Assembly (NCBI RefSeq): GCF_003149745.1
Contig: NZ_QGEG01000004.1
Coordinates: 1 to 64,000, forward strand
Direction of reading: 5' to 3'
Length of the DNA: 64,000 bases
Source of the DNA: Flagellimonas aquimarina
GTDB taxonomy: Bacteria; Bacteroidota; Bacteroidia; Flavobacteriales; Flavobacteriaceae
Shown: in pieces, positions 36,783 to 46,504 of the stretch
Position numbering within the stretch: position 1 is the stretch's first letter
Layout of the letters: each line of letters starts with the position of its first letter
Translations under genes and position numbers: made by a program
Notes under the pieces: model-generated
Database searches by the model: none
What the model was told of the DNA's origin: nothing
The model's input: only the letters and a program-made list of their open reading frames with translations

Positions 36783-36817
36783 AAACTCCCTTGATTTCAA
36801 TCAAGGGAGTTTTTAGT
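36783..36817. terminator. Bidirectional terminator before the fasciclin gene end
   Basis: A perfect 13-bp stem, AAACTCCCTTGAT with ATCAAGGGAGTTT, closes a TTCA loop, with a T-run on the plus side and an A-run on the minus side. It lies 42 bp past the stop of the minus-strand fasciclin gene. Confidence 0.9.
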
Positions 36818-36853
36818 AGTATTTAACCTACATTTTTGAAATTTTATTGATAT

Positions 36854-38731
36854 TTAATTTGTAGTGTCTGGTAGCAATACAGTATCTAATACATGGATGA
36901 CGCCATTTACGGCCTGAACGTCTACCGCGTCAATGCCTATGCCAGTATTGCCAGCACCATCTGTTACATTGGCAATGTTACCATCGGTACCAGGAAGTGT
37001 AATAGTGAAGGTATCTCCTTCTAAAGTGGCAGGTGTTACCGTATCACCATCAGGGGTTAAATCTCCTGAACGAACATTAGCTCCTCCAATTACATGGTGT
37101 TGAAGAATTGGAATTAAATCAGCCTCCGCAGGGATTGCCGCCAAGGCAGCAAATGCTTCATTTGTTGGTGCGAACACAGTGAAAGGGTCACTACCGTTTC
37201 CATCTTGTGCGGAAAGAACATCCACAAAATCAACACTAGGAGTTAATGTTGTAAGAGCCTCTACAAGTGTAGAAAAATTAGGGTCAGCTGCCGCAAAAGT
37301 TACCACTGTAGGCAAATCGATTACAGCATCTACAGCATGAACAACACCGTTTGAAGCTACGATATCTGCAATGGCTACATTACTGACACCATTCAAAGTT
37401 ACCCCATCATCTGTGTTGATATAAAGACTTAAGTTTTCGTCAGTAGCATATTCAGCCGCAGTATTTACATAGGAGTTTGTTAATCCTGATGAAAAAGCTG
37501 CTGCTCCAACTACCACATGGTTTGAAAGAATATCATTGATGTCGTTGGAATTTGGATTTGTAAACGCATCAAAGGCAGCATTTACAGGAGCAAACACGGT
37601 AAATACCTCTTCTTCATTAGACAATAGGTCTGTAAATGTTGTATTGCCGCCACTGGTAAGTGCACCTACTAGAGAAGTAAGAGCTGGGTTGGCCAATGCG
37701 TGGTCAACGATATTAGGTATATCTATAACTGCATCTACAATATGTACCACTCCATTTAATGCCTTTACATTTGGAGTTTCAACAGTTGAAGCTGCATTGA
37801 ACACAACGCCATCAGCAGTATCAAAGAAAATACTAATGTTTTCATCACCTGCACCTGTTGCAAGCGTATTGGCATATCCAGAGCCTAATGCAATTAAATC
37901 TGCAGCCATTAGTTCTCCACTAATAACATGATTCAGTAAAACATTGGTTAAAACATCAACAGGGATATCGCCTAGTTCGGCTCCATTCAAGAAAGCTGTA
38001 AAAGCATCATCTGAAGGTGCTAATACCGTGAAAGGACCATCTCCTCTCAATACGGTAGGTAAGTCTCCGTTGGCTGCAGTTAAGGCAGCAACCAAACTTT
38101 GAAGGTTTTCATTGCCGATAGCCAAATCAGTAATAGGAACCAGAATAATATCAGCTAGTTGGTCTAAAATAGGCTGAGGCAGTAATACTTTGTTAATTAT
38201 ATGCACAACACCATTGGTAGTCTCAACGTTAGCTTTGGTAACCTCTGCGTCAGCATTGGTTGCATCTCCAATGAATACTCCACCTTGTGTAGAAATTACT
38301 AGAGACCCACCTTGCAATGTGGTTAAATTTTGACCGTCACTCAAATCTGAAGAAAGTGCGGCTGCGCCAGGAATAACATGGTATGTTAATATAGTGGCCA
38401 GTAGGTTTTGAAGTTCTTGGGTGTTGAAATCATCCAAAGAATCAAAACCATCCAATTGTGCAAACAAATCTGCGAATGCAGCATTGGTAGGTGCAAAGAC
38501 CGTGAAAGGGCCTTCACCACTTAAAGCACTAACTAAATCGTTGTCGGCGCTTTCATCAGCTTTTTGTAATGCACTTACCAAGCTGCTTAAATCAGCAGTG
38601 GCTACTGCAGCTTCTACAATGTTACTAGAGGGTACAACCACGATTGTACCATCGTCATCATCCGAACAGGATGTTAAGATCAAGGCGAACATTAATAATG
38701 TGAATTGGGATAATTTAATTAGTGCTTTCAT
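36854..38731 (-). CDS. Lipoprotein with four fasciclin (FAS1) domains
   Basis: A 625-residue surface or periplasmic lipoprotein with lipobox LTSC22 followed by SDDDDG. Four FAS1 domains follow at about 35-170, 185-325, 330-465 and 475-620. Each has the H1 motif (FTVFAPTNAAF, FTVLAPSDDAF, FTVFAPVNAAF, FTVFAPTNEAF) and the closing NGVVHIID/NGVIHVLD motif. FAS1 domains mediate adhesion in biofilms and extracellular matrices. The protein is very acidic and alanine-rich. Two GTTTAAC copies 21 bp apart lie in its promoter region, and a decayed FAS1 copy lies further upstream. Confidence 0.93.
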   Translation of the reverse strand: MKALIKLSQFTLLMFALILTSCSDDDDGTIVVVPSSNIVEAAVATADLSSLVSALQKADESADNDLVSALSGEGPFTVFAPTNAAFADLFAQLDGFDSLDDFNTQELQNLLATILTYHVIPGAAALSSDLSDGQNLTTLQGGSLVISTQGGVFIGDATNADAEVTKANVETTNGVVHIINKVLLPQPILDQLADIILVPITDLAIGNENLQSLVAALTAANGDLPTVLRGDGPFTVLAPSDDAFTAFLNGAELGDIPVDVLTNVLLNHVISGELMAADLIALGSGYANTLATGAGDENISIFFDTADGVVFNAASTVETPNVKALNGVVHIVDAVIDIPNIVDHALANPALTSLVGALTSGGNTTFTDLLSNEEEVFTVFAPVNAAFDAFTNPNSNDINDILSNHVVVGAAAFSSGLTNSYVNTAAEYATDENLSLYINTDDGVTLNGVSNVAIADIVASNGVVHAVDAVIDLPTVVTFAAADPNFSTLVEALTTLTPSVDFVDVLSAQDGNGSDPFTVFAPTNEAFAALAAIPAEADLIPILQHHVIGGANVRSGDLTPDGDTVTPATLEGDTFTITLPGTDGNIANVTDGAGNTGIGIDAVDVQAVNGVIHVLDTVLLPDTTN

Positions 38732-38799
38732 GAGATTTTATTAGATTTTATGTTGTTTAATGTTGTAAAGATGTCATTAAACAAAATAAGTTGCTTTCT

Positions 38800-38827
38800 G
38801 TTTAACCTTTTTTATAAAAAGTTTAAC
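38800..38827. repeat. GTTTAAC direct repeats 21 bp apart
   Basis: GTTTAAC occurs at 38800-38806 and 38821-38827, separated by two helical turns, about 70-95 bp upstream of the fasciclin start. An AT-rich near-palindrome fills the space between them. They could be sites for a regulator of the fasciclin gene. Otherwise 38732-38921 holds no gene that I can support. Confidence 0.35.
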
Positions 38828-38921
38828 AAATTCAATCTAAAACTGAACGATAACATCAAAAAAACCTGATTCATGATGCCCTGTGAACTGGATTTTCAAG
38901 TTCTATTTTATAAACTAAAAA

Positions 38922-39478
38922 CTAAATATGCTCTAAAAATCCTTGTGAGAATAGTACTTTATCTATAGTATGAATTATGCTTTCCAATATTTCCTTATCT
39001 GTAGAAGTGACTTTAGAAGGTTTTCTCGCTTTATCTAGAACATAAATATCATCAGTGATATTTATGTTTAACTTTTCTCCTTAAAAAATAATCAATTTGC
39101 TAATATTTGATAGGTTTGAGGAGGTTATTTTATAACCATCTATGAAATGATATGTTAGAATTTTTCCCGACAACCGTATTTCTTCTTCCGTATTAAAATC
39201 CGCTAAAGAATGGAAGCTATCTAGTTGATCAAATAATTCTAAGAAGGCCTCATTGGTTGGGCCGAATATGGTTAACAGTCCTTTGGCAGATAGTGTATCC
39301 ACCTATATCGGCAACATTCAAAGCACTTAGAACGTCTGCCGATTAGCCCAGCTCAATAATAGTGGGTATGCTGTTCTGTGTATTTGAATGATAATCAGTG
39401 TTTACAATTTCATCTTCTTCCTCGGGATTGGCATCATTTTCGTCAATTTGGTTTTCTGTTCTAAGTTTTGTCCACCAG
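38922..39478 (-). pseudogene. Decayed fasciclin-domain gene
   Basis: This stretch keeps pieces of one FAS1 domain. 39081-39302 reads as LLTIFGPTNEAFLELF and ILTYHFIDG (H1 motif and centre). In the same frame, after a stop at 39081-39083, 38922-39080 reads on to IIHTIDKVLFSQGF, the closing FAS1 motif. Upstream of 39302 a related acidic stretch (NPEEEDEIVNTDY, then ADVLSALNVAD) continues in another frame, with a further stop near 39345. At least two stops and one frameshift break it, so it is a host gene in decay, related to the intact neighbour by an older duplication. No signal peptide was found for it. Confidence 0.75.
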
Positions 39479-39533
39479 ATACCTCACAATTCCTAATAGG
39501 ACAGCTTTAGGATTTAATGGTGGTCATTTTGTA

Positions 39534-39541
39534 CTTTTGCA
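39534..39541 (+). promoter_or_regulatory. -7 box of mnmA
   Basis: TACTTTTG fits TAnnTTTG exactly and lies 18 bp before the mnmA ATG at 39560. A weak TTTA-like -33 element is near 39508. Confidence 0.5.
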
Positions 39542-39559
39542 CAGTTATATGAAGTAGAA

Positions 39560-40750
39560 ATGAAAAAAGTTGTTGTTGGACTTTCTGGGGGTGTGGATTC
39601 AAGCGTTACGGCCTATCTTTTAAAAGAACAAGGTTATGAGGTAATCGGTCTTTTTATGAAGAATTGGCATGATGATTCTGTGATTATTTCTGAAGAATGC
39701 CCTTGGGTAGAAGATAGTAATGATGCGCTGATCGTGGCGGAAAAACTCGGAATTCCTTTTCAGACGGTGGATTTAAGTGTTGAGTACAAAGAACGCATTG
39801 TGGACTATATGTTCAATGAGTATGAAAAAGGAAGAACACCAAACCCGGATGTGCTGTGCAATCGTGAAATAAAGTTTGATGTGTTCATGAAAATAGCATT
39901 GCAGTTAGGAGCAGATTATGTAGCCACGGGTCACTATTGCAGAAAAGGTACAATTTTTAATGAGGACGGTACAGAAACTTACCAGCTCTTGGCCGGAGTA
40001 GATGGTAACAAGGACCAATCCTATTTTTTATGTCAGTTGTCCCAGGTACAGCTTTCTAAAACCTTGTTTCCCATAGGGGAACTTACCAAACCTGAAGTAA
40101 GGAAAATTGCCGCAGAAAACGATTTGATCACGGCTGATAAAAAGGACTCACAGGGATTGTGTTTTATTGGAAAAGTACATTTGCCAGATTTTTTACAGCA
40201 AAAATTGAAACCCAAAAAAGGCGTTATCGTAGAGGTACCAAACACTGCCGCTCTTTTTACTGGTGATACACCAAAATTTGAAAATAAGGGTGCAGAATTG
40301 GCATTTTATGCCGAAAAACCAGAGTATTCAGAAACTGATGGAAGAGTAGTAGGGGAGCATCAAGGAGCACATTATTTTACCATTGGGCAACGTAAGGGAT
40401 TAAATGTTGGTGGAACCAAAGAGCCTTTGTTTGTAATTGATACTGATGTTGAGAAAAATATAATTTATACAGGTCAAGGCAAATCCCACCCGGGTTTATT
40501 GCGCCATACGCTTTTTGTAAACGATAATGAACTGCATTGGGTAAGGGAAGATTTGGCTTTAAATGTTGATGAGACCATGGAAGTGATGGCAAGAATCCGA
40601 TATAGGCAACCTTTACAGCAAGCTACGTTGTACAAAACGGATAGCGGTCTCTATGTGGATTTCAAAGAAAAGCAATCCGCTATTACAGAAGGTCAGTTTG
40701 TGGCTTGGTATATTGGGGAAGAACTTATTGGCTCAGGAGTCATTTCATGA
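39560..40750 (+). CDS. mnmA: tRNA-specific 2-thiouridylase MnmA
   Basis: A 396-residue cytosolic enzyme that places sulphur on U34 of tRNA Lys, Glu and Gln with ATP. The PP-loop SGGVDSS is at 9-15. The two catalytic cysteines are C100 ([12 protein letters not shown]) and C201 ([10 protein letters not shown]). The tRNA-binding and beta-barrel domains follow, with [13 protein letters not shown]-type [15 protein letters not shown]. The length is slightly above the E. coli form (368) because of short insertions. The next gene overlaps its stop (ATGA), so the two are coupled. Confidence 0.95.
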   Translation: MKKVVVGLSGGVDSSVTAYLLKEQGYEVIGLFMKNWHDDSVIISEECPWVEDSNDALIVAEKLGIPFQTVDLSVEYKERIVDYMFNEYEKGRTPNPDVLCNREIKFDVFMKIALQLGADYVATGHYCRKGTIFNEDGTETYQLLAGVDGNKDQSYFLCQLSQVQLSKTLFPIGELTKPEVRKIAAENDLITADKKDSQGLCFIGKVHLPDFLQQKLKPKKGVIVEVPNTAALFTGDTPKFENKGAELAFYAEKPEYSETDGRVVGEHQGAHYFTIGQRKGLNVGGTKEPLFVIDTDVEKNIIYTGQGKSHPGLLRHTLFVNDNELHWVREDLALNVDETMEVMARIRYRQPLQQATLYKTDSGLYVDFKEKQSAITEGQFVAWYIGEELIGSGVIS

Positions 40751-41697
40751 ATATGAGTCGCAATAGAATCACACAACTTTTCGGAATTAAATACCCCATT
40801 GTTCAAGGAGGAATGATTTGGGCAAGTGGCTGGCGTTTGGCATCTGCGGTTTCCAATGCGGGTGGCCTTGGTTTGCTTGGAGCTGGAAGCATGTACCCTG
40901 ATGTGTTAAAAGAACATATTGATAAATGTAAAAAAGCTACCGACAAGCCTTTTGGGATAAACATTCCTATGTTATACCCCAATATTGAAGAGTTGATGCA
41001 AATCATTGTTAGCAGTGGTGTAAAAATTGTCTTTACTTCTGCAGGAAACCCAAAAACATGGACGGCTTTTCTAAAAAAACATGGAATTACGGTGGTACAT
41101 GTGGTAAGCAGTGTAAAATTTGCTCTAAAAGCGCAAGATGCTGGTGTTGATGCTATTGTAGCAGAAGGATTTGAAGCTGGAGGGCATAATGGAAGGGATG
41201 AAACAACCACAATGGTCTTGATTCCATCGGTAAAGGAAAAAATAAATATTCCCTTGATCGCGGCGGGGGGAATTGCTACGGGCCAAGCAATGCTTGCCGC
41301 CATGGTTCTGGGGGCAGATGGCGTTCAGTTAGGTAGCCGTTTTGCCGCAAGCGAAGAAGGTTCTTCACACGATTTATTTAAGAAGGAAATAGTGGCCGCC
41401 CGAGAAGGAGATACCCATTTGACCTTAAAAGAGTTAGCTCCGGTCCGTTTACTCAAAAACAAGTTTTATGAAGATATTCAAAAAGCATATGCACAAGGTG
41501 CTTCAGCAGAAGATTTGAAGGCATTGTTGGGCAGGGCAAGGGCAAAGCGAGGAATGTTTGAGGGGGATCTTGTTGAAGGTGAACTTGAGATTGGACAAGT
41601 TTCTGGTCTAATTCATGAAATTAAGCCTGTAGTTGAGATCATGAACAATTTGGTAGCAGAATTCAACAAAGCCAAAGAAGCTGTGATAAATTTTTAA
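40747..41697 (+). CDS. Nitronate monooxygenase-like flavoprotein
   Basis: A 316-residue FMN-dependent TIM-barrel protein of the nitronate monooxygenase (2-nitropropane dioxygenase)/FabK superfamily. Marks are [12 protein letters not shown] at the start, the glycine-rich [11 protein letters not shown] loop, [11 protein letters not shown] with the probable catalytic histidine, and [29 protein letters not shown] for FMN phosphate. ATG at 40747 overlaps the mnmA stop; an alternative ATG lies two codons later. It could oxidise alkyl nitronates or be an enoyl-ACP reductase of the FabK type; sequence alone does not decide. Confidence 0.85.
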   Translation: MNMSRNRITQLFGIKYPIVQGGMIWASGWRLASAVSNAGGLGLLGAGSMYPDVLKEHIDKCKKATDKPFGINIPMLYPNIEELMQIIVSSGVKIVFTSAGNPKTWTAFLKKHGITVVHVVSSVKFALKAQDAGVDAIVAEGFEAGGHNGRDETTTMVLIPSVKEKINIPLIAAGGIATGQAMLAAMVLGADGVQLGSRFAASEEGSSHDLFKKEIVAAREGDTHLTLKELAPVRLLKNKFYEDIQKAYAQGASAEDLKALLGRARAKRGMFEGDLVEGELEIGQVSGLIHEIKPVVEIMNNLVAEFNKAKEAVINF

Positions 41698-41729
41698 AAC
41701 AATCAACTTTCTTTACATTTACAGCGCAC

Positions 41730-42224
41730 ATGAGAACACTAATCCACACATTAGTTTTATTTGTACTGGCATCACAACTCCATAGTCAAGTAGAGCGAGA
41801 TAAGGCACTGCATTTTTTAGGAGGTAATCTTTTTGGTCTGGCTGGAGCTGGTATTGCCAAACAGGCCTCTGACGGAAATAGGGTTTGGACATTTGTAGGT
41901 GCAGTTGCGGGAAGCACATTAATTGGTCTGGCCAAAGAAACCGTGGATGCCGGGCAACGGGAAAATGGTTGGGATAATGATGATTTAGTTGCAACTATTT
42001 TAGGAGGGATAACGGTTGGAGTTGCTATTGAGATTTTTTCAAAAAAACGAAATAAAAGATTAAGGGGAAGTTTTACCGCAGATCATTTAGAAGAAAATTA
42101 CTTTCAGGTAAACAAGGAGGATAAAAATCTATTGGTTGAAGGGAGCAAGTTACCCAGCTTGACCTCTTTTGGGTTTTCTTCAATGTTTTTAAAGGACAGG
42201 CACCCAATAATAAGTTTTAAATAA
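41730..42224 (+). CDS. Exported YfiM-like protein of unknown function
   Basis: A 164-residue protein with a signal peptide (about 1-19, cut near LHS-Q). It has the DKALHFLGGNLFGL motif with a charged histidine in the first helix, and a second helix with GLAKETVDAG. Both recall the YfiM/DUF2279 family of periplasmic proteins. Two or three hydrophobic segments are seen. The C-terminal 60 residues are hydrophilic. It is 32 bp behind the monooxygenase gene on the same strand and overlaps the convergent DUF58 gene by 8 bp. Confidence 0.72.
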   Translation: MRTLIHTLVLFVLASQLHSQVERDKALHFLGGNLFGLAGAGIAKQASDGNRVWTFVGAVAGSTLIGLAKETVDAGQRENGWDNDDLVATILGGITVGVAIEIFSKKRNKRLRGSFTADHLEENYFQVNKEDKNLLVEGSKLPSLTSFGFSSMFLKDRHPIISFK

Positions 42225-43551
42225 GGCCTCTGGCTTTTATTTCTAGGTATTTATTTATGGTATTGATGGTCAAATTCTCTGGTTTGGTTAAAATGGTCTG
42301 GATTCCATATTTTCTAAGCTCATTTACAATTAACTTTTTCTCGTAAATGAATTTTTCGGCAATGGTTTGTTCAAAAATTTGACGTACCGTATCTGCTTTT
42401 TTACTGGCAAATGTATTCAGTTCGGTATTTTCAAAAAATATGACCACCAATAAGTGTTGTTTGGCAATGGCCTGCAGGTAAGGTAATTGTCTATGAAGTG
42501 CATCCAGAGTTTCAAAATTTGTGTAGAGCAGCAATAGACTTCTTTGGTTTAGATTTCTTTTGACATCAATATATAATCTACTGAAATCTGTTTCTACAAA
42601 GTTTGTCTCTAAATTATAGAGTGTTTCCAAAATCAAACTCATTTGCGAACTCCTTCGCTCAGCTACAACACGGTTCTCAATTTTATCGCTTAATGAAAAC
42701 ATACCGGCCTTGTCCTGTTTTTTTAATGCAATATTGCTAATTACCAATGTGGCATTAATGGCATAATCCAAAAGACTTAGCTCATTGAAGGGCATTTTCA
42801 TTACTCTTCCCTTATCTATAACTGAATATATTGGTTGCGACTTTTCATCTTGATATTGATTGACCATTAACTGATTTCTCTTAGCGGTTGCTTTCCAATT
42901 AATGTTTCTAATATCATCCCCTTGCACATATTCCTTAATCTGTTCAAACTCCATCGTATGTCCTATACGTCTGATTTTTTTTAGACCATATTCATGCAAA
43001 CGATTCGTGAAGGCAATTAGGTCATATTTTTGTAGCTGCAAAAAGGAGGGGTATACAGGCACTTGCTGGTCTATGTTGAACTCATATTTTTTTGCGAGAA
43101 AACCAATGGGAGAGATGGCAAATAGATTTAGGCTGCCAAAAGAATAGATGCCTCGTTCGGTGGGTCTAAGCATGTAGTTGTAATTCTTGCTTCCGCCACT
43201 TTCTATTTTACTGGTCAAGCCAAAATCCCTTTTTTGAAATTGGAATGGTATCTCATCAATTATTTTGGCATGTACTTGAAAAAGATATGTATTTGTAACC
43301 TCTAACTGAATTAAATTATCATCTCCGTTAGAAAGTTTATCCGGCAATATTCGCTGGCCTACCAACTTGCCTTTAGAAGCAAACAGCAATAACAGGTCTA
43401 CAATGAACAGCAGTGTAAAAACATAAAACAAAACCTTTATTGCCCCAAACATATCTTCTGCCATGTATGAGAGTAAAAAACCAAAAACAATGATGGTTAC
43501 CGCTATAAAAAAGCGTTTTTGTAAATAAATATGTTTGAACAGTCTTTTCAA
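42217..43551 (-). CDS. DUF58-family protein of the MoxR cluster
   Basis: A 444-residue membrane-anchored protein. Two N-terminal helices (about 13-32 and 36-55) lead to a beta-rich part and then the DUF58 domain with GDDIRNINWKATAKRNQLMVNQY (about 211-233), a von Willebrand-type domain. DUF58 proteins work beside MoxR ATPases. It is the last gene of the cluster, 13 bp behind moxR. Its exact partner and substrate are unknown. It overlaps the convergent gene at 42217-42224. Confidence 0.9.
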   Translation of the reverse strand: MKRLFKHIYLQKRFFIAVTIIVFGFLLSYMAEDMFGAIKVLFYVFTLLFIVDLLLLFASKGKLVGQRILPDKLSNGDDNLIQLEVTNTYLFQVHAKIIDEIPFQFQKRDFGLTSKIESGGSKNYNYMLRPTERGIYSFGSLNLFAISPIGFLAKKYEFNIDQQVPVYPSFLQLQKYDLIAFTNRLHEYGLKKIRRIGHTMEFEQIKEYVQGDDIRNINWKATAKRNQLMVNQYQDEKSQPIYSVIDKGRVMKMPFNELSLLDYAINATLVISNIALKKQDKAGMFSLSDKIENRVVAERRSSQMSLILETLYNLETNFVETDFSRLYIDVKRNLNQRSLLLLYTNFETLDALHRQLPYLQAIAKQHLLVVIFFENTELNTFASKKADTVRQIFEQTIAEKFIYEKKLIVNELRKYGIQTILTKPENLTINTINKYLEIKARGLI

Positions 43552-43564
43552 GTATCGTTATTAT

Positions 43565-44563
43565 TTATCGTGGAATTTCTATCCCTTCTATTATTTGTTT
43601 TACAACATGTTCTGCTGTTAGACCTTCCATTTCTCTTTCTGGGGTTAAAATAATTCTATGTCCTAAAATAGGGTGCGCCACTCTTTTAATATCGTCTGGG
43701 GTAATAAAATCACGTCCATTTATGGCAGCTAGTGCTTTTGAAGCATCCATAATGGCGATTGAAGCCCTTGGTGATGCTCCAAGATAAAGGTTGGAATTGG
43801 TTCTTGTATTGTCCACTATGGCCGCTATATATTTCAATAGATTGTTTTCGACTATTATTTCCTTTATGGTATTTTGGTATTCTGCAATTTGTTTGGCAGA
43901 CAATACTGAAGTTATCAATTGTTCTACCTGGGTATTTTTCTGTTCATGTTTTCGTTCAAGAATTTCTACTTCTTCTTCTAGCGTTGGGTACTCAACATTG
44001 ATTTTAAAAAGAAAACGGTCCAATTGAGCCTCTGGAAGTCTATATGTACCTTCTTGTTCAACAGGGTTTTGTGTAGCAAACACTAGAAAAGGTGGTTCCA
44101 TATTGTATTCTGTTCCGTCTATGGTGATTTGCCTTTCTGCCATGGCTTCAAATAGTGCGGCCTGTGTTTTGGCTGGTGCTCGATTAATTTCATCTATCAG
44201 AATGATATTGGAGAACAACGGTCCTTTTTTAAATTCAAACTCAGATGTTTTCACATTAAAAATGGAGGTTCCCAAAATATCACTAGGCATTAGATCTGGT
44301 GTAAACTGAATACGGCTAAAATCAACGTTCATCGTTTTTGCCAACAGTTTTGCCGTTACCGTTTTAGCCACACCGGGAACACCTTCAATAAGCGAGTGCC
44401 CATTGGAAAGTATTGAAATGATGAGCAGTTCAATCATGTTTTGTTGGCCAATAATCACTTTTCCCAATTCGGATTTTACTTGGGAAACAGCTTCCTGTAG
44501 TTTGGTTAAATCTACTCTAGAGTTAAACTGTAGTGAATCTTCTTGTTGTTCTTTTTCTTCCAT
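43565..44563 (-). CDS. MoxR-family AAA+ ATPase
   Basis: A 332-residue AAA+ ATPase of the MoxR group, probably a chaperone that acts with the DUF58 protein. Walker A GVPGVAKT is at 61-68, Walker B ILIDEINRAP near 121-130 and sensor 1 in FATQNPVEQEGTY. The C-terminal lid has GASPRASIAIMDASKALA. It lies 1 bp behind the DUF4350 gene and 13 bp before DUF58, so it is firmly within the operon. Confidence 0.93.
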   Translation of the reverse strand: MEEKEQQEDSLQFNSRVDLTKLQEAVSQVKSELGKVIIGQQNMIELLIISILSNGHSLIEGVPGVAKTVTAKLLAKTMNVDFSRIQFTPDLMPSDILGTSIFNVKTSEFEFKKGPLFSNIILIDEINRAPAKTQAALFEAMAERQITIDGTEYNMEPPFLVFATQNPVEQEGTYRLPEAQLDRFLFKINVEYPTLEEEVEILERKHEQKNTQVEQLITSVLSAKQIAEYQNTIKEIIVENNLLKYIAAIVDNTRTNSNLYLGASPRASIAIMDASKALAAINGRDFITPDDIKRVAHPILGHRIILTPEREMEGLTAEHVVKQIIEGIEIPR

Positions 44564-44564
44564 G

Positions 44565-45779
44565 CTATTGTTGCTTAAAGGCAGTTATTTTTTTGTTAAG
44601 TTCGATACTATCTTGCTCGTTGTGGGTTGACTTGTTTTTCAGTTTGATGATGTATTCTATCAAGTTTTTGGTTTCTTCCATTCCTTTTCCTGATTTAGAG
44701 GCCAAAACTTGAATTGCCTTTTCATTCAATATTGAAGTGTCCATATGGAAATGGCTTCTAATATATTCTAAAAAGTAGTTGAGTTTTTTATTTATTAAAT
44801 CTGTAAAATCCTTATTTTGGTTATACAATGATCCTACTGCTTGGGCAAATTCAACAGATGAATTTTTCAATGGCTCGATTACCGGAATAATTCGTTGTTC
44901 CCTTTTACTTTTAAAGAAAACAAAAAGTAAAACCCCAGAAATCATTAGATAATAAGCCCATTTTAGTGCAGGCTGGTTCAAAACAAAGCGCATTGGGGAG
45001 TTAATGATTGCCCGCCCCGCTTTTTTATAATTGTCCCAATATAAAATATCCTTGTCTTCTAAATATGAAAAGGTATGGGAAACATAATCCTGGTTTCCTT
45101 TGAGCATATAATAATTGGAATATGCTTGAGGTGTCGTGTTTAATATGAAATGTCCATTTCCGAATTTAGTTTTTATGAAATTTGCCCTTCTAAACTTCTG
45201 AGGGGGTTTGTCGTCTAAAAAGTCTTCTTTGAGATATGTGATGTGGCCCAAAATTGTGGTGTTTGTTGAGTCAACACTTGTAAAATGGGAATTGTAAACC
45301 CCTCTTGAGAGTTCAAATTTTTTGGACCTGAATTCTTCGTGTGTAAAGCTCAATTCAGTTGAACCTTCTTTCAAATTGTAATCCGATTCTATTCTAACGT
45401 TCAGCGTATCGGATAGATAGTTGCCAAAACCAGAGGCAGAGATAAATATCGTATTCCCTTCACTTACATAATCCAGCATTTGAATGGATTCCTGTTTGTC
45501 AAGGTCAATGTACTCATTGATAAATATATAATTGGACTCAATTGTTTTGTCTCTATCCACAAGAACATCATAAACACTTTCTTCAACTGTATTGATATCG
45601 CTATTATCAAAAATGGTGGCCAGTTCATTGTACAGCACATAGCAACCAAAAGGTATCTTGGACGATGCTGTGTAGGAAGGTCTCCAATTAATAGGTTTGG
45701 GCCTAACAATTTCGGCGACAATAATGCCTACTATTACCAAGGAAAAGATAATCAACACTATTTTAGACTTTCTATCCAT
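44565..45779 (-). CDS. DUF4350-family membrane protein
   Basis: A 404-residue protein with one N-terminal helix (about 5-23), a large periplasmic domain typical of DUF4350 (class I glutamine amidotransferase-like, about 30-240), a second helix (near 270-290, YYLMISGVLLFVFF) and a cytoplasmic helical tail. The start used is ATG at 45779 (MDRKSK); a GTG two codons upstream, overlapping the previous stop, is an alternative. Function unknown; it is a standard partner in MoxR clusters of Bacteroidota. Confidence 0.85.
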   Translation of the reverse strand: MDRKSKIVLIIFSLVIVGIIVAEIVRPKPINWRPSYTASSKIPFGCYVLYNELATIFDNSDINTVEESVYDVLVDRDKTIESNYIFINEYIDLDKQESIQMLDYVSEGNTIFISASGFGNYLSDTLNVRIESDYNLKEGSTELSFTHEEFRSKKFELSRGVYNSHFTSVDSTNTTILGHITYLKEDFLDDKPPQKFRRANFIKTKFGNGHFILNTTPQAYSNYYMLKGNQDYVSHTFSYLEDKDILYWDNYKKAGRAIINSPMRFVLNQPALKWAYYLMISGVLLFVFFKSKREQRIIPVIEPLKNSSVEFAQAVGSLYNQNKDFTDLINKKLNYFLEYIRSHFHMDTSILNEKAIQVLASKSGKGMEETKNLIEYIIKLKNKSTHNEQDSIELNKKITAFKQQ

Positions 45780-45784
45780 AGGCA

Positions 45785-46504
45785 CTACTGCGATATTGAA
45801 TTGTTTAACTGAGCAAAGCTAAAACTGGCGTTTGTATAGTCTACTTCATCGATAATTTGCTCACCGTACCATATGTATTCGTACAGATAGGAGACTGTTT
45901 TAAAGTCGTTTTTTAATTTAATCCCACTGATTTCTCTCTCATAATCCGCATTGGTTTTATCAAAATGCCATTCAATGATTTCCTTTTGAGATAATAATTT
46001 TAGGATTTTTAGGTATTGGTACCGTATTGCCAATCGGTAATCTTTATTATTAAGCGCGGCACTCATCAAGGCATCTAAATCTATAACTTCTATATGTTGC
46101 TCAGAAAGATCAATGTCTATAATGGCTTTCGCCTTTTTAGAGAATAGGGAATTAAACTTTTCATTAATGAGCACCCGGATTAAGAGATAAATGACCAATA
46201 ACCCCATTAAACCATAAATAATGTATTCCAGCACTATGAGTATTTTGGGCGAAATATCAATGCCAACAGCATCACCAATGCCTTGAAAAAGCCACTTAAT
46301 AAAACGCGCCAACAGATTTTTAGATTCTCCAGTATTGGTTTCGTAATTAAATTCTTCCCCAGGATACTTTTCCTTTAAATTTTCATACATCCTGCGCTCT
46401 TGTAGCAAAGAGTTTTCATCAATGGGCAGCACCAAGGAATCATTCTGAGCAAATGTTGTGGATACCCACAAAAAAGAAAATAAGTAGATGATGTTTCTTA
46501 TCAC
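45785..46504 (-). CDS. DUF4129-family membrane protein
   Basis: A 239-residue protein with a signal peptide (about 1-19, FAQ), one membrane helix (about 87-108) and a cytoplasmic C-terminal DUF4129 domain. That domain has ALNNKDYRLAIRYQYLKIL and ends near WYGEQIIDEVDYTNA, a segment typical of the family. The start is GTG within the upstream stop (GTGA), so translation is coupled. The domain is otherwise seen next to transglutaminase and MoxR genes. Function unknown. Confidence 0.85.
   Translation of the reverse strand: MIRNIIYLFSFLWVSTTFAQNDSLVLPIDENSLLQERRMYENLKEKYPGEEFNYETNTGESKNLLARFIKWLFQGIGDAVGIDISPKILIVLEYIIYGLMGLLVIYLLIRVLINEKFNSLFSKKAKAIIDIDLSEQHIEVIDLDALMSAALNNKDYRLAIRYQYLKILKLLSQKEIIEWHFDKTNADYEREISGIKLKNDFKTVSYLYEYIWYGEQIIDEVDYTNASFSFAQLNNSISQ

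Noticed and set aside
36854-38731. Repeated DNA in the fasciclin gene as a CRISPR or satellite array
   Set aside because: The similarity is at protein level and comes from four FAS1 domains of about 140 residues, without regular DNA repeats.
36854-38744. Long open frames on the strand opposite the fasciclin gene (37536-37931, 38421-38744)
   Set aside because: They lack domain or start signals and follow the codon pattern of the real gene on the other strand.
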